NCBI RefSeq assembly: GCF_026341035.1
Contig: NZ_JAPEOQ010000002.1
Location: 2,604,001-2,668,000 of the forward strand
Reading direction: 5' to 3'
DNA length: 64,000 bases
Origin: Streptomyces sp. NBC_01016
Lineage (GTDB): Bacteria > Actinomycetota > Actinomycetes > Streptomycetales > Streptomycetaceae
A program made the position numbers and the translations under genes. A model generated the notes under the pieces. The model searched no databases, had not been told where the DNA came from, and was given only the letters and a program-made list of their open reading frames with translations. Below, piece after piece: positions 24,617 to 33,381 of the stretch. How positions within the stretch are numbered: position 1 is the first letter of the stretch; each line of letters opens with the position of its first letter.

Positions 24617-24934
24617 CGCGGCTCCCTTTGGCCGTGTGGTCACGATGCGTGAGATGCGGCCGGCGCAGCCTCATCGTGCGGAGTCTCCTTCCGGTTGCCC
24701 CGGTGGCTTCTTCCTACGCGCCGGAGTTCGCCAACAGGCCGCATTTTCCGTCTAGTTGGGCGCTGCAGGCTGTTGCGGTCGGTCGCTGTCCGCGGAAATG
24801 GAGGATACCGCCGCGGGCTTCGCGCATGTTACGGAGCGTAAAATTGCTGGTGTGCTCCGGAAGATTGCGGGTATGAGGCGTGCACGCCGCACTCCCGACC
24901 GGGGGAGTGCCTTCGGATTGAGGGAGCGACGACG
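24617..24934. other. Divergent region between STAS gene and second sigma factor
   Basis: This 318-bp gap holds the sigma-B-type promoter at 24850-24874 and no recognisable gene. No matching promoter was seen toward the STAS gene. Confidence 0.5.
24850..24874 (+). promoter_or_regulatory. Sigma-B-type promoter of the second sigma factor
   Basis: GTGT-N15-GGGTAT fits the GNNT-N14-16-GGGTA(C/T) consensus, 61 bases upstream of the ATG at 24935. It suggests autoregulation or control by another sigma-B-family member. Confidence 0.6.
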
Positions 24935-25864
<930 letters not shown>

Positions 25865-25898
25865 GAAGCGGCCGGCGGGCCCTCGGGAGGATCGGGAT

Positions 25899-25949
25899 CC
25901 GTGGAGGCCCTGGGGAGCGGAGTCACTCCGCTCCCCAGGGCCTCCACGG
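25899..25949. terminator. Perfect 25-bp stem bidirectional terminator
   Basis: A 51-bp palindrome with one unpaired central base (C at 25924). The arms begin CCGTGGAGGCCCTGGGGAGC and are perfectly complementary. It separates the convergent sigma-factor and HATPase genes. Confidence 0.85.
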
Positions 25950-25957
25950 CTGCGCGG

Positions 25958-26395
25958 CTACTCGCTCCTGCGGACGCTGCTTCGGGGCAAGGTCGCTTGG
26001 ATCGTCTTGCCGCTGGGACCGGCGGTCACCGTGACCGACCGGGCCAGGTGGCGGACCATCGGCCAGCCGAAGCCACCGGTGCCGTCCGACATGTCGGGGG
26101 ATCGTTCGTGGGGCGGTCGCCGATCGGCGTCGCTCACCGCGATCACGATGCTGTCCGCTCGGGCCTGCAGTTGCAGGGAGCAGCGGCTGCCGCGCGCGTG
26201 GCGGACGGTGTTGGTGACGAGCTCGGAGACGACGAGCTCGACACTGGCGGCGTCCTGCTCGTCGACTGACGGGTGCAGTCGGTCCAGAAAGTCGCGTGCC
26301 GTCAGCCGAGCCTGGGCTGCTGCTTCCGGTCGCTTGCGCAGTGCCACTCGTTCGTTGGCGCTGCTGTCTACTGTGTGTACCTGCTGCGTGGGCAC
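25958..26395 (-). CDS. HATPase-domain anti-sigma-type regulatory protein (second)
   Basis: A 145-residue GHKL ATPase. The N-box is VVSELVTNTVRHARG (about residues 55-69), then IAVSDADRRPP and a glycine-rich GTGGFGWPMVRHL. The GTG start at 26395 has AGGAGGG upstream. It faces the second sigma factor across a long terminator hairpin and is its probable kinase/anti-sigma partner, together with the STAS protein at 24179. Pairing between these modules is inferred from position only. Confidence 0.83.
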   Translation of the reverse strand: MPTQQVHTVDSSANERVALRKRPEAAAQARLTARDFLDRLHPSVDEQDAASVELVVSELVTNTVRHARGSRCSLQLQARADSIVIAVSDADRRPPHERSPDMSDGTGGFGWPMVRHLARSVTVTAGPSGKTIQATLPRSSVRRSE

Positions 26396-26431
26396 TCTTG
26401 GACCCTCCTTGTGCGTGTGGGGGTTGAGGGC

Positions 26432-27175
26432 TCAGGACACGAGGGCGGCCGGTCGGCGGACGTCCGCCCTCGCCCCGGCGGGTTGCAGGACGCCGTCGCA
26501 GGTGTCGAGCAGCGACTCGTGCCGGCGCATGCTGGTGACCCGCAGCCAGGTCAGCGCCTCGCCGACCGGGCAGTCCTCGCGCGCGGCGACGTAACCGGCG
26601 GCCTGGTGGACGCGTTCCCAACGCGCCGCGCGGGTGTCGGTGGCCCACACCGGCTCGGGACCGGCGGCGTCGGCGTGCATGGGCCTCCAGCGCAGGAGTT
26701 CCTCACGGGCGACCGCGGTGGCCCGTTCGGCCTCGGCGATCTGCGCCGGGCTCGGCGGGGCGGAGCGGGTGTAGTACAGGCAGATCACACCGAGCGGCCC
26801 GTGCCTTCGGTGCAGCGGCAGCGCCAGAACGTGCCGGAGCGTGGGGAGTTCGTCGGACCAGCTCCGCAGGCGCGTACTGCGGCCGTTGTCATGGACGTCG
26901 GGGACGAAGGTGGTCCGCGCCCCCAGCGCGGCGTCGACCGAGGGCCCCTCCGCGTGGGCGAACTGGGCGGCCTCGGCCTGCAGGGCGCCTTCGTCGCTGG
27001 CGTACAGCAATTGCCACTGCTCAAGCCGGGGGAGCAGGGACATCGTGGCGTGCTGCGCGCCCAGCGATTCGGCGAAGGCCGTGCACAACCTCCTCGGCAG
27101 GGCCCGGCGCCCCACGGCCGCCGCGAGCGACACGTCGTGAACGATCGACCGGTCTTCCTCCAGCATGCGCCTCAC
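26432..27175 (-). CDS. GAF-ANTAR domain regulatory protein
   Basis: A 247-residue protein. A GAF domain covers about residues 15-150 (LCTAFAESLGAQHATMSLLP, then LRHVLALPLHRRHGPLGVIC). An ANTAR-like RNA-binding three-helix region covers about 185-230 (ARWERVHQAAGYVAAREDCP, then VGEALTWLRVTSMRR). ANTAR proteins act as antiterminators by binding tandem RNA hairpins. Position after the HATPase gene on the same strand (36-bp gap) suggests shared control. The bound ligand is unknown. Confidence 0.75.
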   Translation of the reverse strand: MRRMLEEDRSIVHDVSLAAAVGRRALPRRLCTAFAESLGAQHATMSLLPRLEQWQLLYASDEGALQAEAAQFAHAEGPSVDAALGARTTFVPDVHDNGRSTRLRSWSDELPTLRHVLALPLHRRHGPLGVICLYYTRSAPPSPAQIAEAERATAVAREELLRWRPMHADAAGPEPVWATDTRAARWERVHQAAGYVAAREDCPVGEALTWLRVTSMRRHESLLDTCDGVLQPAGARADVRRPAALVS

Positions 27176-27411
27176 TTCCTTTCTGGACGGGCCTTTGCCC
27201 TCCAGCGTTTGCGTCGGCGCCGCTGCGGAACGTGCCTGCCGCGACGCGGGGATGGAGATCCGCCTACCACCCGCGCACCGGTTTCACTCGTCCAATTATT
27301 TGGATTGCACTCGCGTACGGGAACACGGCGATGCGCCACTCCGTCGGGCGAGTGTTCTGCGTACGCAGGCGGGCAACCGAGAGTGCCGCGTGTGTCGGTG
27401 GGTGCCGCGGC

Positions 27412-27834
27412 TCAGGACCGGGAGGAGGTGGCGCTGCCGGCCTGGGCGCGGTTGGCGTGGATCTCGTCGTGGTGGCCGGCGACCCAGCCGATCAACTGCG
27501 TGACGATCTCGTGCAGGCCGCGGCCGAGCGGGGCGAGGGCGTACTCCACGCGCGGCGGCACCTCGGCGTAGGCGGTGCGCGTGATCAGGCCGTCGTCCTG
27601 GAGCTGGCGCAGCGTGTGGGTGAGCATGCGCTGGGAGATGCCGGGGATCTGGCGCTGCAGGTCGGTGTAGCGCAACGGGCCGTGCTCCAGGACGGCGACG
27701 ATCAGCATGCTCCACTTGTCGCCGACCCGGTCAAGGACCTGCCGGACGAACGCCATGTGGTCGGCGGGGATGCTCGCGCACGGCCCGATCGCAGCCGCCA
27801 TCTCCATATCGGTGCTGTCCTGCATGGCGCCCAT
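27412..27834 (-). CDS. HxlR-family transcriptional regulator
   Basis: A 140-residue winged-helix regulator of the HxlR group: VLDRVGDKWSMLIVAVLEHG, RYTDLQRQIPGISQRMLTHT and LRQLQDDGLITRTAYAEVPP are diagnostic. These proteins sense electrophiles, aldehydes or disulphide stress, often through Cys; the only Cys here is at about residue 19. It is divergent from a DsbA-like thioredoxin-fold gene followed by an azoreductase, its likely targets. The 97-bp gap between them should hold the operator. Confidence 0.9.
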   Translation of the reverse strand: MGAMQDSTDMEMAAAIGPCASIPADHMAFVRQVLDRVGDKWSMLIVAVLEHGPLRYTDLQRQIPGISQRMLTHTLRQLQDDGLITRTAYAEVPPRVEYALAPLGRGLHEIVTQLIGWVAGHHDEIHANRAQAGSATSSRS

Positions 27835-27931
27835 TCCTCTCCGTCACGCACACCGGTGTGCCTTTTGTACCGGCTTCCATACTGGCGCATCATGGCGTTA
27901 CGAACAAAAGAGAGGAATTGGAGGTCAGGGC

Positions 27932-28645
27932 ATGAAAGTAGAGATCTGGGCCGAGGTCACCTGCCCCTGGTGCGGGCTGGGCAGCCACCGCGTGGACCGG
28001 GCCGTGGAGCGGTTCGAGCACAGCGATCGTGTGGAGGTGGTCCACCGTTCGTTCCCGCTGGGCACCGGCTTCCCCGCCGGCCGGACGGTCGGCGTCCGTG
28101 AGGTCCTGCTGAGCAAGTACGGCATCAGCGGCGCGGAGGCGGAGGCGGCGACCGGGCAGCTCGAGACGCTGGCCGCCTCCGAGGGGCTGAGCCCCTACCG
28201 GGTGCTGGACAACGTCGTCGGCGACACCGAGCAGGCCCACGAGTTCCTGGCCCACGCCTCCGCGCAGGGCAAGAACCGCGAAGCCTGGGACGCGATCTTC
28301 CGTACCTACTTCGGCAGGGCCGAGCCCGTCTTCGCCCTGGACGACCTGCTGGGCCTCTCCGACGAGCTGGGCCTTGACCCTGACCTGACGCGTCAGGTGC
28401 TCACCGAGCGCCGCTACCGCGCCCAGGTCCAGGACGACGCCCGCCGCGCTCGGCAACTGGGCGCCACCGGCGCCCCGTTCATCGTCGTCGACGGCCGCTA
28501 CGGCGTCCCCGGCGCGCAGGACAGCGACACCCTGCTCGACCTGCTGCGTACCGCCTGGGACGAAACCCGCCCGGTCACCCTCGCCCCCGCGGGCGACGCC
28601 CCGGCCTGCGGCTCCGATGGCTGCGCAGTCCCGGCCCGCCCCTGA
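27932..28645 (+). CDS. DsbA-family oxidoreductase (FrnE-like)
   Basis: A 237-residue cytoplasmic thioredoxin-fold protein. The active site CPWC lies at about residues 11-14 (WAEVTCPWCGLGSHRVDRAV), and the cis-Pro loop is TGAPFIVVDGRYGVPGAQ. FrnE-type proteins act in dithiol/disulphide exchange under oxidative stress. The tail contains two more Cys (PACGSDGC), a possible metal or redox pair. GGAGG lies 8 bases before the ATG. It is the first gene of a two-gene unit with the azoreductase and is divergent from the HxlR regulator. Confidence 0.9.
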   Translation: MKVEIWAEVTCPWCGLGSHRVDRAVERFEHSDRVEVVHRSFPLGTGFPAGRTVGVREVLLSKYGISGAEAEAATGQLETLAASEGLSPYRVLDNVVGDTEQAHEFLAHASAQGKNREAWDAIFRTYFGRAEPVFALDDLLGLSDELGLDPDLTRQVLTERRYRAQVQDDARRARQLGATGAPFIVVDGRYGVPGAQDSDTLLDLLRTAWDETRPVTLAPAGDAPACGSDGCAVPARP

Positions 28646-28691
28646 CCCGTCACCCCATCCTCACCCCATCTCCGTGAAAGGCACAACTGCC

Positions 28692-29342
28692 ATGTCGTAC
28701 CTGCTGCACATCGACTCTTCCTCGCTCGGCGAGGCGTCCGTCTCCCATCAGGTCGCTCAGTCCTTCCGTGACCAGTGGCAGGGTCCGGTCGTCCACCGCG
28801 ACCTCGCCGCCTCGCCGGTGCCGCACCTGAGCGCCGCGGGCATCACGGCCCGCATCACCGACCGGGACCAGCACACTCCCGAGCAGGCGAAGGCGGCCGC
28901 GCTCCAGGACGAGTTGATCGAGGAGTTCCTGGGCGCCGACGCGTACCTGTTCACGGTGCCGATGTACAACCTCTCGATGCCGTCGGTGTTCAAGGCGTGG
29001 CTCGACCAGATCGTCGTCACGGACCGCACCCTGATCTTCAACGGCCCCTCGCCGGTCGCGGGCCGCCCGGCCCTGCTGATCTCCGCCCGGGGCGGCGGCT
29101 ACGGCCCCGGCACTCCCAACGAGGGCCTCGACTACGTGGTGCCCACCCTGGAGGCCGTCCTAGGCCACGACCACCTCCTCGGCCTGGACGTCACCACCGT
29201 GATACCCGAGCTGACCATGGCCCCCGTGAATCCGGCCATGGCCCCGCTCCTTCCCCTGCACGAGGCGTCCATGACGACCGCCCACGACAAGGCCCGCACG
29301 CTCGCGACGACCTTTGACACTTCGCTCCAACAGGCCGTATGA
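28692..29342 (+). CDS. azoR: FMN-dependent NADH azoreductase / quinone reductase
   Basis: A 216-residue flavodoxin-fold enzyme of the AzoR family. The N-terminal phosphate-binding loop is LLHIDSSSLGEASVSHQVA, and the FMN-contacting loop is VPMYNLSMPSVFKAWLDQIV (about residues 94-113). It reduces quinones and azo compounds by two electrons. It lies 46 bp after the DsbA-like gene. Together with the HxlR regulator this looks like a quinone or electrophile detoxification unit. Confidence 0.9.
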   Translation: MSYLLHIDSSSLGEASVSHQVAQSFRDQWQGPVVHRDLAASPVPHLSAAGITARITDRDQHTPEQAKAAALQDELIEEFLGADAYLFTVPMYNLSMPSVFKAWLDQIVVTDRTLIFNGPSPVAGRPALLISARGGGYGPGTPNEGLDYVVPTLEAVLGHDHLLGLDVTTVIPELTMAPVNPAMAPLLPLHEASMTTAHDKARTLATTFDTSLQQAV

Positions 29343-29429
29343 GACACGGGAGTTGTACGTAAGCGGCCCTGCGCGATCAGCGTCTCGTACCAGGCGCGTA
29401 CCAGGGCCGACCGCTACTCCCAGAGGCGT

Positions 29430-30719
29430 ATGCGGCCCGGCCCGACAGCCCATACCGTGAAGGGCGTGACGACCCCCGACCGCCTGCCTCTTCGGGCGCT
29501 GCCGCCACGCGCGACCGACCTTCTCGTGGTGGCGGCGGTCGGCCTGCTCACCGGGTCGGATCTCGCGGTCAATGATCCCGGGTACACGCAGGCCGACTGG
29601 TTCAGCCGGCTGCTTCTCGGGGTCTCGCTCGGCGCGCTGGTGTGGCGCAGGAGCCTGCCCCTGCCGGTCGCGGCGATCACCGGAGCTGCTTGCGCGGCCT
29701 GGGCCCTGTACGGGCACATCGGTGAACTCCTGAATCTCCCGGTCATCGTCGCGCTGTACACCGTGGCGGTCACGGGCCGTCGGCGCCGCACCTGGTGGAC
29801 CGGTGTGGTCGCGGCGCTGGTCTCGGGGGCGGTGGCGCTGCGGGTCGGGTTCGACGTGGCCAATCCGCAGGGGTTGCCGCTGCTGGAGATGATCTGGCCG
29901 CTGGTGCCGCTGCTGCTCGGTGAAGTAGTCCGTACGAGAAGGCAGTTGACGCAGGCGTACGCGGCCAGGGCCGCCCGCGCGGAGGAGGACCGGGAGCGGG
30001 AGGCGGCGCGGCGGGTGCGCGAGGAGCGGGTGCGGATCGCCCGCGAGCTGCACGACATCGTCGCCCACACGGTGACCGCGATGACGGTGCAGGCCGGGGT
30101 GGCGCTCGACGCGCTCGACGCGGAGCCGGAGGTGTCGCGGCGGGCGATGCGGCAGGTACGCGAGTCCGGAAAGGAGGCGGTCCGGGAGCTGAAGGCCACG
30201 GTCACCGTGCTCCGCGCGTCGGATGGCGAGGCGGCGGAGCCGGCCCCCGGTCTCGGCCAACTCCCCTCGCTGGTCGAGCGGTTCGGCGGCAGCGGTGTCG
30301 CCGTGACGCTGGCGCAGGAGGAGGCAATCACCGGTGTGCCGCAGATGGTGGAGCTGGCGACGTACCGGATCGTGCAGGAAGCGCTGACCAATGTCGTCAA
30401 GCACGCGGGGGCCCGGCACGCGGCGGTGTCGGTGCGGGCCCGAAGTGGCGTGCTGCGTGTGGAGGTCGTGGACGATGGCACCATCGCCATCGCCACCGCG
30501 GGCGGCGCAGGTGGTTTCGGGCTGGTCGGGATGCGTGAGCGGGCTGTCGCTGTGGGCGGCACCATCGAATACGGTCCGCTCCCCGGTGGCGGTTTCCGGG
30601 TCGCCGCCTGGCTGCCGACGGCGTCCGCCGATGGGCTCCCGCCCGCGTCCGAGGACATCCCCGATCCGCTCACCACCGACATCCCGGATCCGCTCACCAC
30701 CGAAGGAGAAGCGCGATGA
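29430..30719 (+). CDS. Sensor histidine kinase, NarL/DesK type
   Basis: A 429-residue membrane histidine kinase. Residues about 25-165 carry four to five hydrophobic segments with no large extracellular domain. A short coiled coil leads to the HisKA_3 box RIARELHDIVAHTVTAMTVQ (phospho-His at about residue 211), then the HATPase (EALTNVVKHAG, GGFGLVGMRER). The tail has a duplicated IPDPLTT(D/E) unit from a 24-bp DNA duplication. The start is uncertain: ATG 29430 has GAGG 3 bases away, and GTG codons at 29457 and 29466 are alternatives. It is coupled to its response regulator by ATGA. Confidence 0.9.
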   Translation: MRPGPTAHTVKGVTTPDRLPLRALPPRATDLLVVAAVGLLTGSDLAVNDPGYTQADWFSRLLLGVSLGALVWRRSLPLPVAAITGAACAAWALYGHIGELLNLPVIVALYTVAVTGRRRRTWWTGVVAALVSGAVALRVGFDVANPQGLPLLEMIWPLVPLLLGEVVRTRRQLTQAYAARAARAEEDREREAARRVREERVRIARELHDIVAHTVTAMTVQAGVALDALDAEPEVSRRAMRQVRESGKEAVRELKATVTVLRASDGEAAEPAPGLGQLPSLVERFGGSGVAVTLAQEEAITGVPQMVELATYRIVQEALTNVVKHAGARHAAVSVRARSGVLRVEVVDDGTIAIATAGGAGGFGLVGMRERAVAVGGTIEYGPLPGGGFRVAAWLPTASADGLPPASEDIPDPLTTDIPDPLTTEGEAR

Positions 30720-31384
30720 CCGTCCGCGTGGTGCTGGCCGACGACCAGACAGTCGTCCGCGCGGGCTTTCGCGCCCTGCTGGATCTCACCGACGACCTGG
30801 TGGTGGTGGCCGAGGCGGCGGACGGGCTCAGGGCGGTCGAGGCCGTGCGCACGACCCGCCCGGACGTCGTGCTGATGGACATCCGGATGCCCGGCATCGA
30901 CGGCATCGAGGCCACCCGGCGCATCGCCGCCGACCGCACCCTGGACGGCGCCCGCGTGCTCATGCTGACGACATACCGCGTCGACTCGTACGTCTTCGAG
31001 GCCCTGCGCCACGGAGCCGCCGGCTTTCTGCTCAAGGACATCGAGCCGGACGACCTGCGCTCGGCCATCAGGACCGTCGCCGCGGGGCAGAGCCTCCTCG
31101 CCCCCGCGGTCACCCGCTCCGTGGTCGAGGAGTTCGCCCGCCTCAAGGCCCCGGAGGCGGCAGGGGCACAGCGCCTGGCCCCGCTCACCGACCGCGAGCG
31201 GGAGGTGATGGCGCTGGTCGCGGCGGGACTCAGTAACGAGGAGATCGGCAAGGAGCTGATTATGAGCCCGCTCACCGCGAAGACCCACGTCAGCCGGGCC
31301 ATGACGAAGCTTGGCGCGCGGGACCGGTCGCAGCTGGTCGTGATCGCGTACGAGACCGGTCTGGTCCGCGCCGGGGACCGCTGA
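30716..31384 (+). CDS. NarL-family response regulator
   Basis: A 222-residue regulator. The receiver has Asp-Asp at residues 9-10 and the phospho-acceptor Asp at about 54 (VVLMDIRMPG), with Lys in LLKDI. The LuxR-type helix-turn-helix is LTDREREVMALVAAGLSNEE and TAKTHVSRAMTKLGARDRSQ. Its start overlaps the kinase stop. The duplicated palindromes at 31401-31452 are its probable binding sites and the downstream ABC exporter its target. Confidence 0.93.
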   Translation: MTVRVVLADDQTVVRAGFRALLDLTDDLVVVAEAADGLRAVEAVRTTRPDVVLMDIRMPGIDGIEATRRIAADRTLDGARVLMLTTYRVDSYVFEALRHGAAGFLLKDIEPDDLRSAIRTVAAGQSLLAPAVTRSVVEEFARLKAPEAAGAQRLAPLTDREREVMALVAAGLSNEEIGKELIMSPLTAKTHVSRAMTKLGARDRSQLVVIAYETGLVRAGDR

Positions 31385-31400
31385 CCCCGCGCTCTTGTCC

Positions 31401-31452
31401 ACTCCTGCGGGAGTAGTGACCGACTCCCGGCGCAGGCTACTCCCGCGGGAGT
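31401..31452. promoter_or_regulatory. Two direct-repeat palindromes upstream of the ABC exporter
   Basis: ACTCCTGCGGGAGT (31401-31414) and ACTCCCGCGGGAGT (31439-31452) are inverted repeats set 38 bp apart. Flanking bases are also repeated (GAGTAG, then GACTCCC and GCGCAGG). The layout fits two response-regulator dimer sites. Confidence 0.65.
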
Positions 31453-31497
31453 AGCGGCCGACTCCCTGCGCAGGACGCCGGATCGCTCCGCCGTCCC

Positions 31498-31503
31498 TAG
31501 CGT
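31498..31503 (+). promoter_or_regulatory. Possible -10 box of a leaderless ABC transcript
   Basis: TAGCGT lies 7 bases before the ATG at 31511, the spacing seen for Streptomyces leaderless transcripts, and no ribosome-binding site precedes that ATG. No clear -35 is visible; the palindromes above would serve an activator. Confidence 0.35.
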
Positions 31504-31510
31504 CGACGAC

Positions 31511-32446
31511 ATGATCGAGGCAACGAAACTCACCAAGCGATACGGCGACAAGACCGCCGTCGACCGACTCTCTTTCACCGTCCGCCCCGGGCGGGTGACC
31601 GGCTTCCTCGGCCCCAACGGCGCCGGGAAGTCGACCACCATGCGGCTCGTCCTGGGACTCGACGCCCCGACCGCCGGACGGGTCACGGTGGGCGGCAAGA
31701 GGTACGGGGATCTCGCCGCACCGCTGCGCACCGTCGGCTCGCTCCTGGACGCCAAGGGCGTGCACGGCGGCCGCTCCGCCTACCAGCACCTCGCCGGACT
31801 CGCGGCCGGCAACAACATCCCGCGCCGCCGCGTCGACGAGGTCCTGGACCTGGTCGGCCTGCCACAGGCGACCGCCAGGCGCCGCACCAAGGGCTTCTCG
31901 CTCGGCATGGGCCAGCGCCTGGGCATCGCCGCCGCGCTGATCGGCGATCCCGAGGTGCTGATCCTGGACGAGCCGGTCAACGGCCTGGACACCGAGGGCA
32001 TCCGGTGGATCCGCGACCTGATGAAGTCGCTTGCCGCACAAGGCCGTACGGTCTTCCTCTCCTCGCACCTGATGAGCGAGATGGAGCTGACCGCCGACCA
32101 CCTGATCGTGATCGGCAGGGGCCGCCTCCTCGCGGACACCACCATGCGCGACTTCATCGAGACCAACTCCCGCGCCCACACGCTGGTGCGCTCCCCGGAG
32201 CCGGAGAAGCTGCGCGCCCTGCTGGAAGCCAAGGGCGCCCGCGTACGTCTGGACCCCCGGGGCGACTGGCGGGTCGAGGGCCCCGGCGCCGCCACGATCG
32301 GCGACCTCGCCCGCGACAACGGCCTCGCCGTGCACCAACTGACCCCCGCTCACTCCTCGTTGGAGGAGGTCTACACCGCCCTGTCCCAGGACGCGGCCGA
32401 GTACCGCACCGCTTCCGTACGTAAGACCGAGGAGACCTTGCGATGA
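31511..32446 (+). CDS. ABC exporter ATP-binding protein
   Basis: A 311-residue ATPase of the drug-resistance type (DrrA/CcmA-like). Walker A is GPNGAGKST (about residues 36-44), the signature is FSLGMGQR and Walker B is VLILDEPVNGLD. The C-terminal 90 residues form the usual extension (ETNSRAHTLVRSPEPEKLRA). It is coupled by overlap to the permease gene. It is similar to the broken ATPase at 45798 and serves as a reference for what that gene has lost. Confidence 0.93.
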   Translation: MIEATKLTKRYGDKTAVDRLSFTVRPGRVTGFLGPNGAGKSTTMRLVLGLDAPTAGRVTVGGKRYGDLAAPLRTVGSLLDAKGVHGGRSAYQHLAGLAAGNNIPRRRVDEVLDLVGLPQATARRRTKGFSLGMGQRLGIAAALIGDPEVLILDEPVNGLDTEGIRWIRDLMKSLAAQGRTVFLSSHLMSEMELTADHLIVIGRGRLLADTTMRDFIETNSRAHTLVRSPEPEKLRALLEAKGARVRLDPRGDWRVEGPGAATIGDLARDNGLAVHQLTPAHSSLEEVYTALSQDAAEYRTASVRKTEETLR

Positions 32447-33246
32447 CGACCACTCATGCCACCAACCCGGCCCCGGCACTCACCGGACTCACCGGCGCCC
32501 GCGCCGGATACGTACAGGCCCTCGCCTACGAGTGGATCAAGTTCCGCAGCGTTCGCTCCACGGTGTGGACGACCGCCGCGACCACCCTCCTGCCGGTCGT
32601 GGGCGCGGTGTTCGTGGCGGCGACCGGCAGCCTGCAGCGCGACGACACCGTCCTCGGCGGCAGCCTCACCCTGGCGGTCGTCGGGCAGATGCTGGCCGCC
32701 GTGGTCGGTGTGCTCCTGGTCACCGGCGAGTACAGCAGCGGCACCATCCGCACCACGTTCGCCGCCAACCCACGCCGCGCGACCGTCCTCGCGGCCAAGG
32801 GCACCCTGATCGCCGGACTGCTGTACGTCCTGTCGCTGGCCTCCTGCTCCCTCGCCTACTTGGCCGGCGACGCCATGCTCGACGACGGGACATACGCGCA
32901 GGGCCGACCGCTGCCCGCCCTGTTCGGAGTCGCGGGATCCTTCGCGGTGGCCGGACTGCTCGGCCTCGCGGTCGGCACGCTCGTACGCCACTCCGCGGGC
33001 GCCGTGACCACCGTCATCGGCCTGCTGCTCCTGCCGTCCCTGTTCGGCCCGCTGTTCGGCGACGCGCAACGCTGGGTCGCGGGCATCTCGCCGACGGCGG
33101 CCCTGGAGAAGCTCACCCAGACCTCGGACGCCACGGCCGAGGCGGTCGGGAGCCTCGGCCCGTGGCCCTCGTTGTTGCTGGTCGCCGGATATACGGCGGT
33201 GCTGGTGCTCGCCGCGGGGGCGGTGCTGCGCCGCCGTGACGCGTGA
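32443..33246 (+). CDS. ABC exporter permease
   Basis: A 267-residue membrane protein with about six helices. It begins after a 25-residue Thr/Ala/Pro-rich cytoplasmic tail; YEWIKFRSVRSTVWT is the conserved amphipathic entry of ABC-2 type permeases, and LLVTGEYSSGTIRTTFAANP the family's typical loop. It forms an exporter with the ATPase upstream (ATGA overlap). Substrate unknown; control by the adjacent two-component system is likely. Confidence 0.9.
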   Translation: MTTTHATNPAPALTGLTGARAGYVQALAYEWIKFRSVRSTVWTTAATTLLPVVGAVFVAATGSLQRDDTVLGGSLTLAVVGQMLAAVVGVLLVTGEYSSGTIRTTFAANPRRATVLAAKGTLIAGLLYVLSLASCSLAYLAGDAMLDDGTYAQGRPLPALFGVAGSFAVAGLLGLAVGTLVRHSAGAVTTVIGLLLLPSLFGPLFGDAQRWVAGISPTAALEKLTQTSDATAEAVGSLGPWPSLLLVAGYTAVLVLAAGAVLRRRDA

Positions 33247-33381
33247 GCCGAGAGGCTGTCCACGGCGGCGCAGCACGTGCCCGGGCATCGATGGCGGTGT
33301 CAGACCGCCATGCCTCCCATCTTCCAGACGGACAAGGACGTGACGGTGCTGCCCTCGCCGAAGAGTGTGTCGGCAGCCCCG

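Noticed and set aside
29414..32479. 1021-codon open frame on the minus strand opposite the two-component and ABC genes
   Set aside because: Antisense shadow of well-supported genes, with no recognisable domain.
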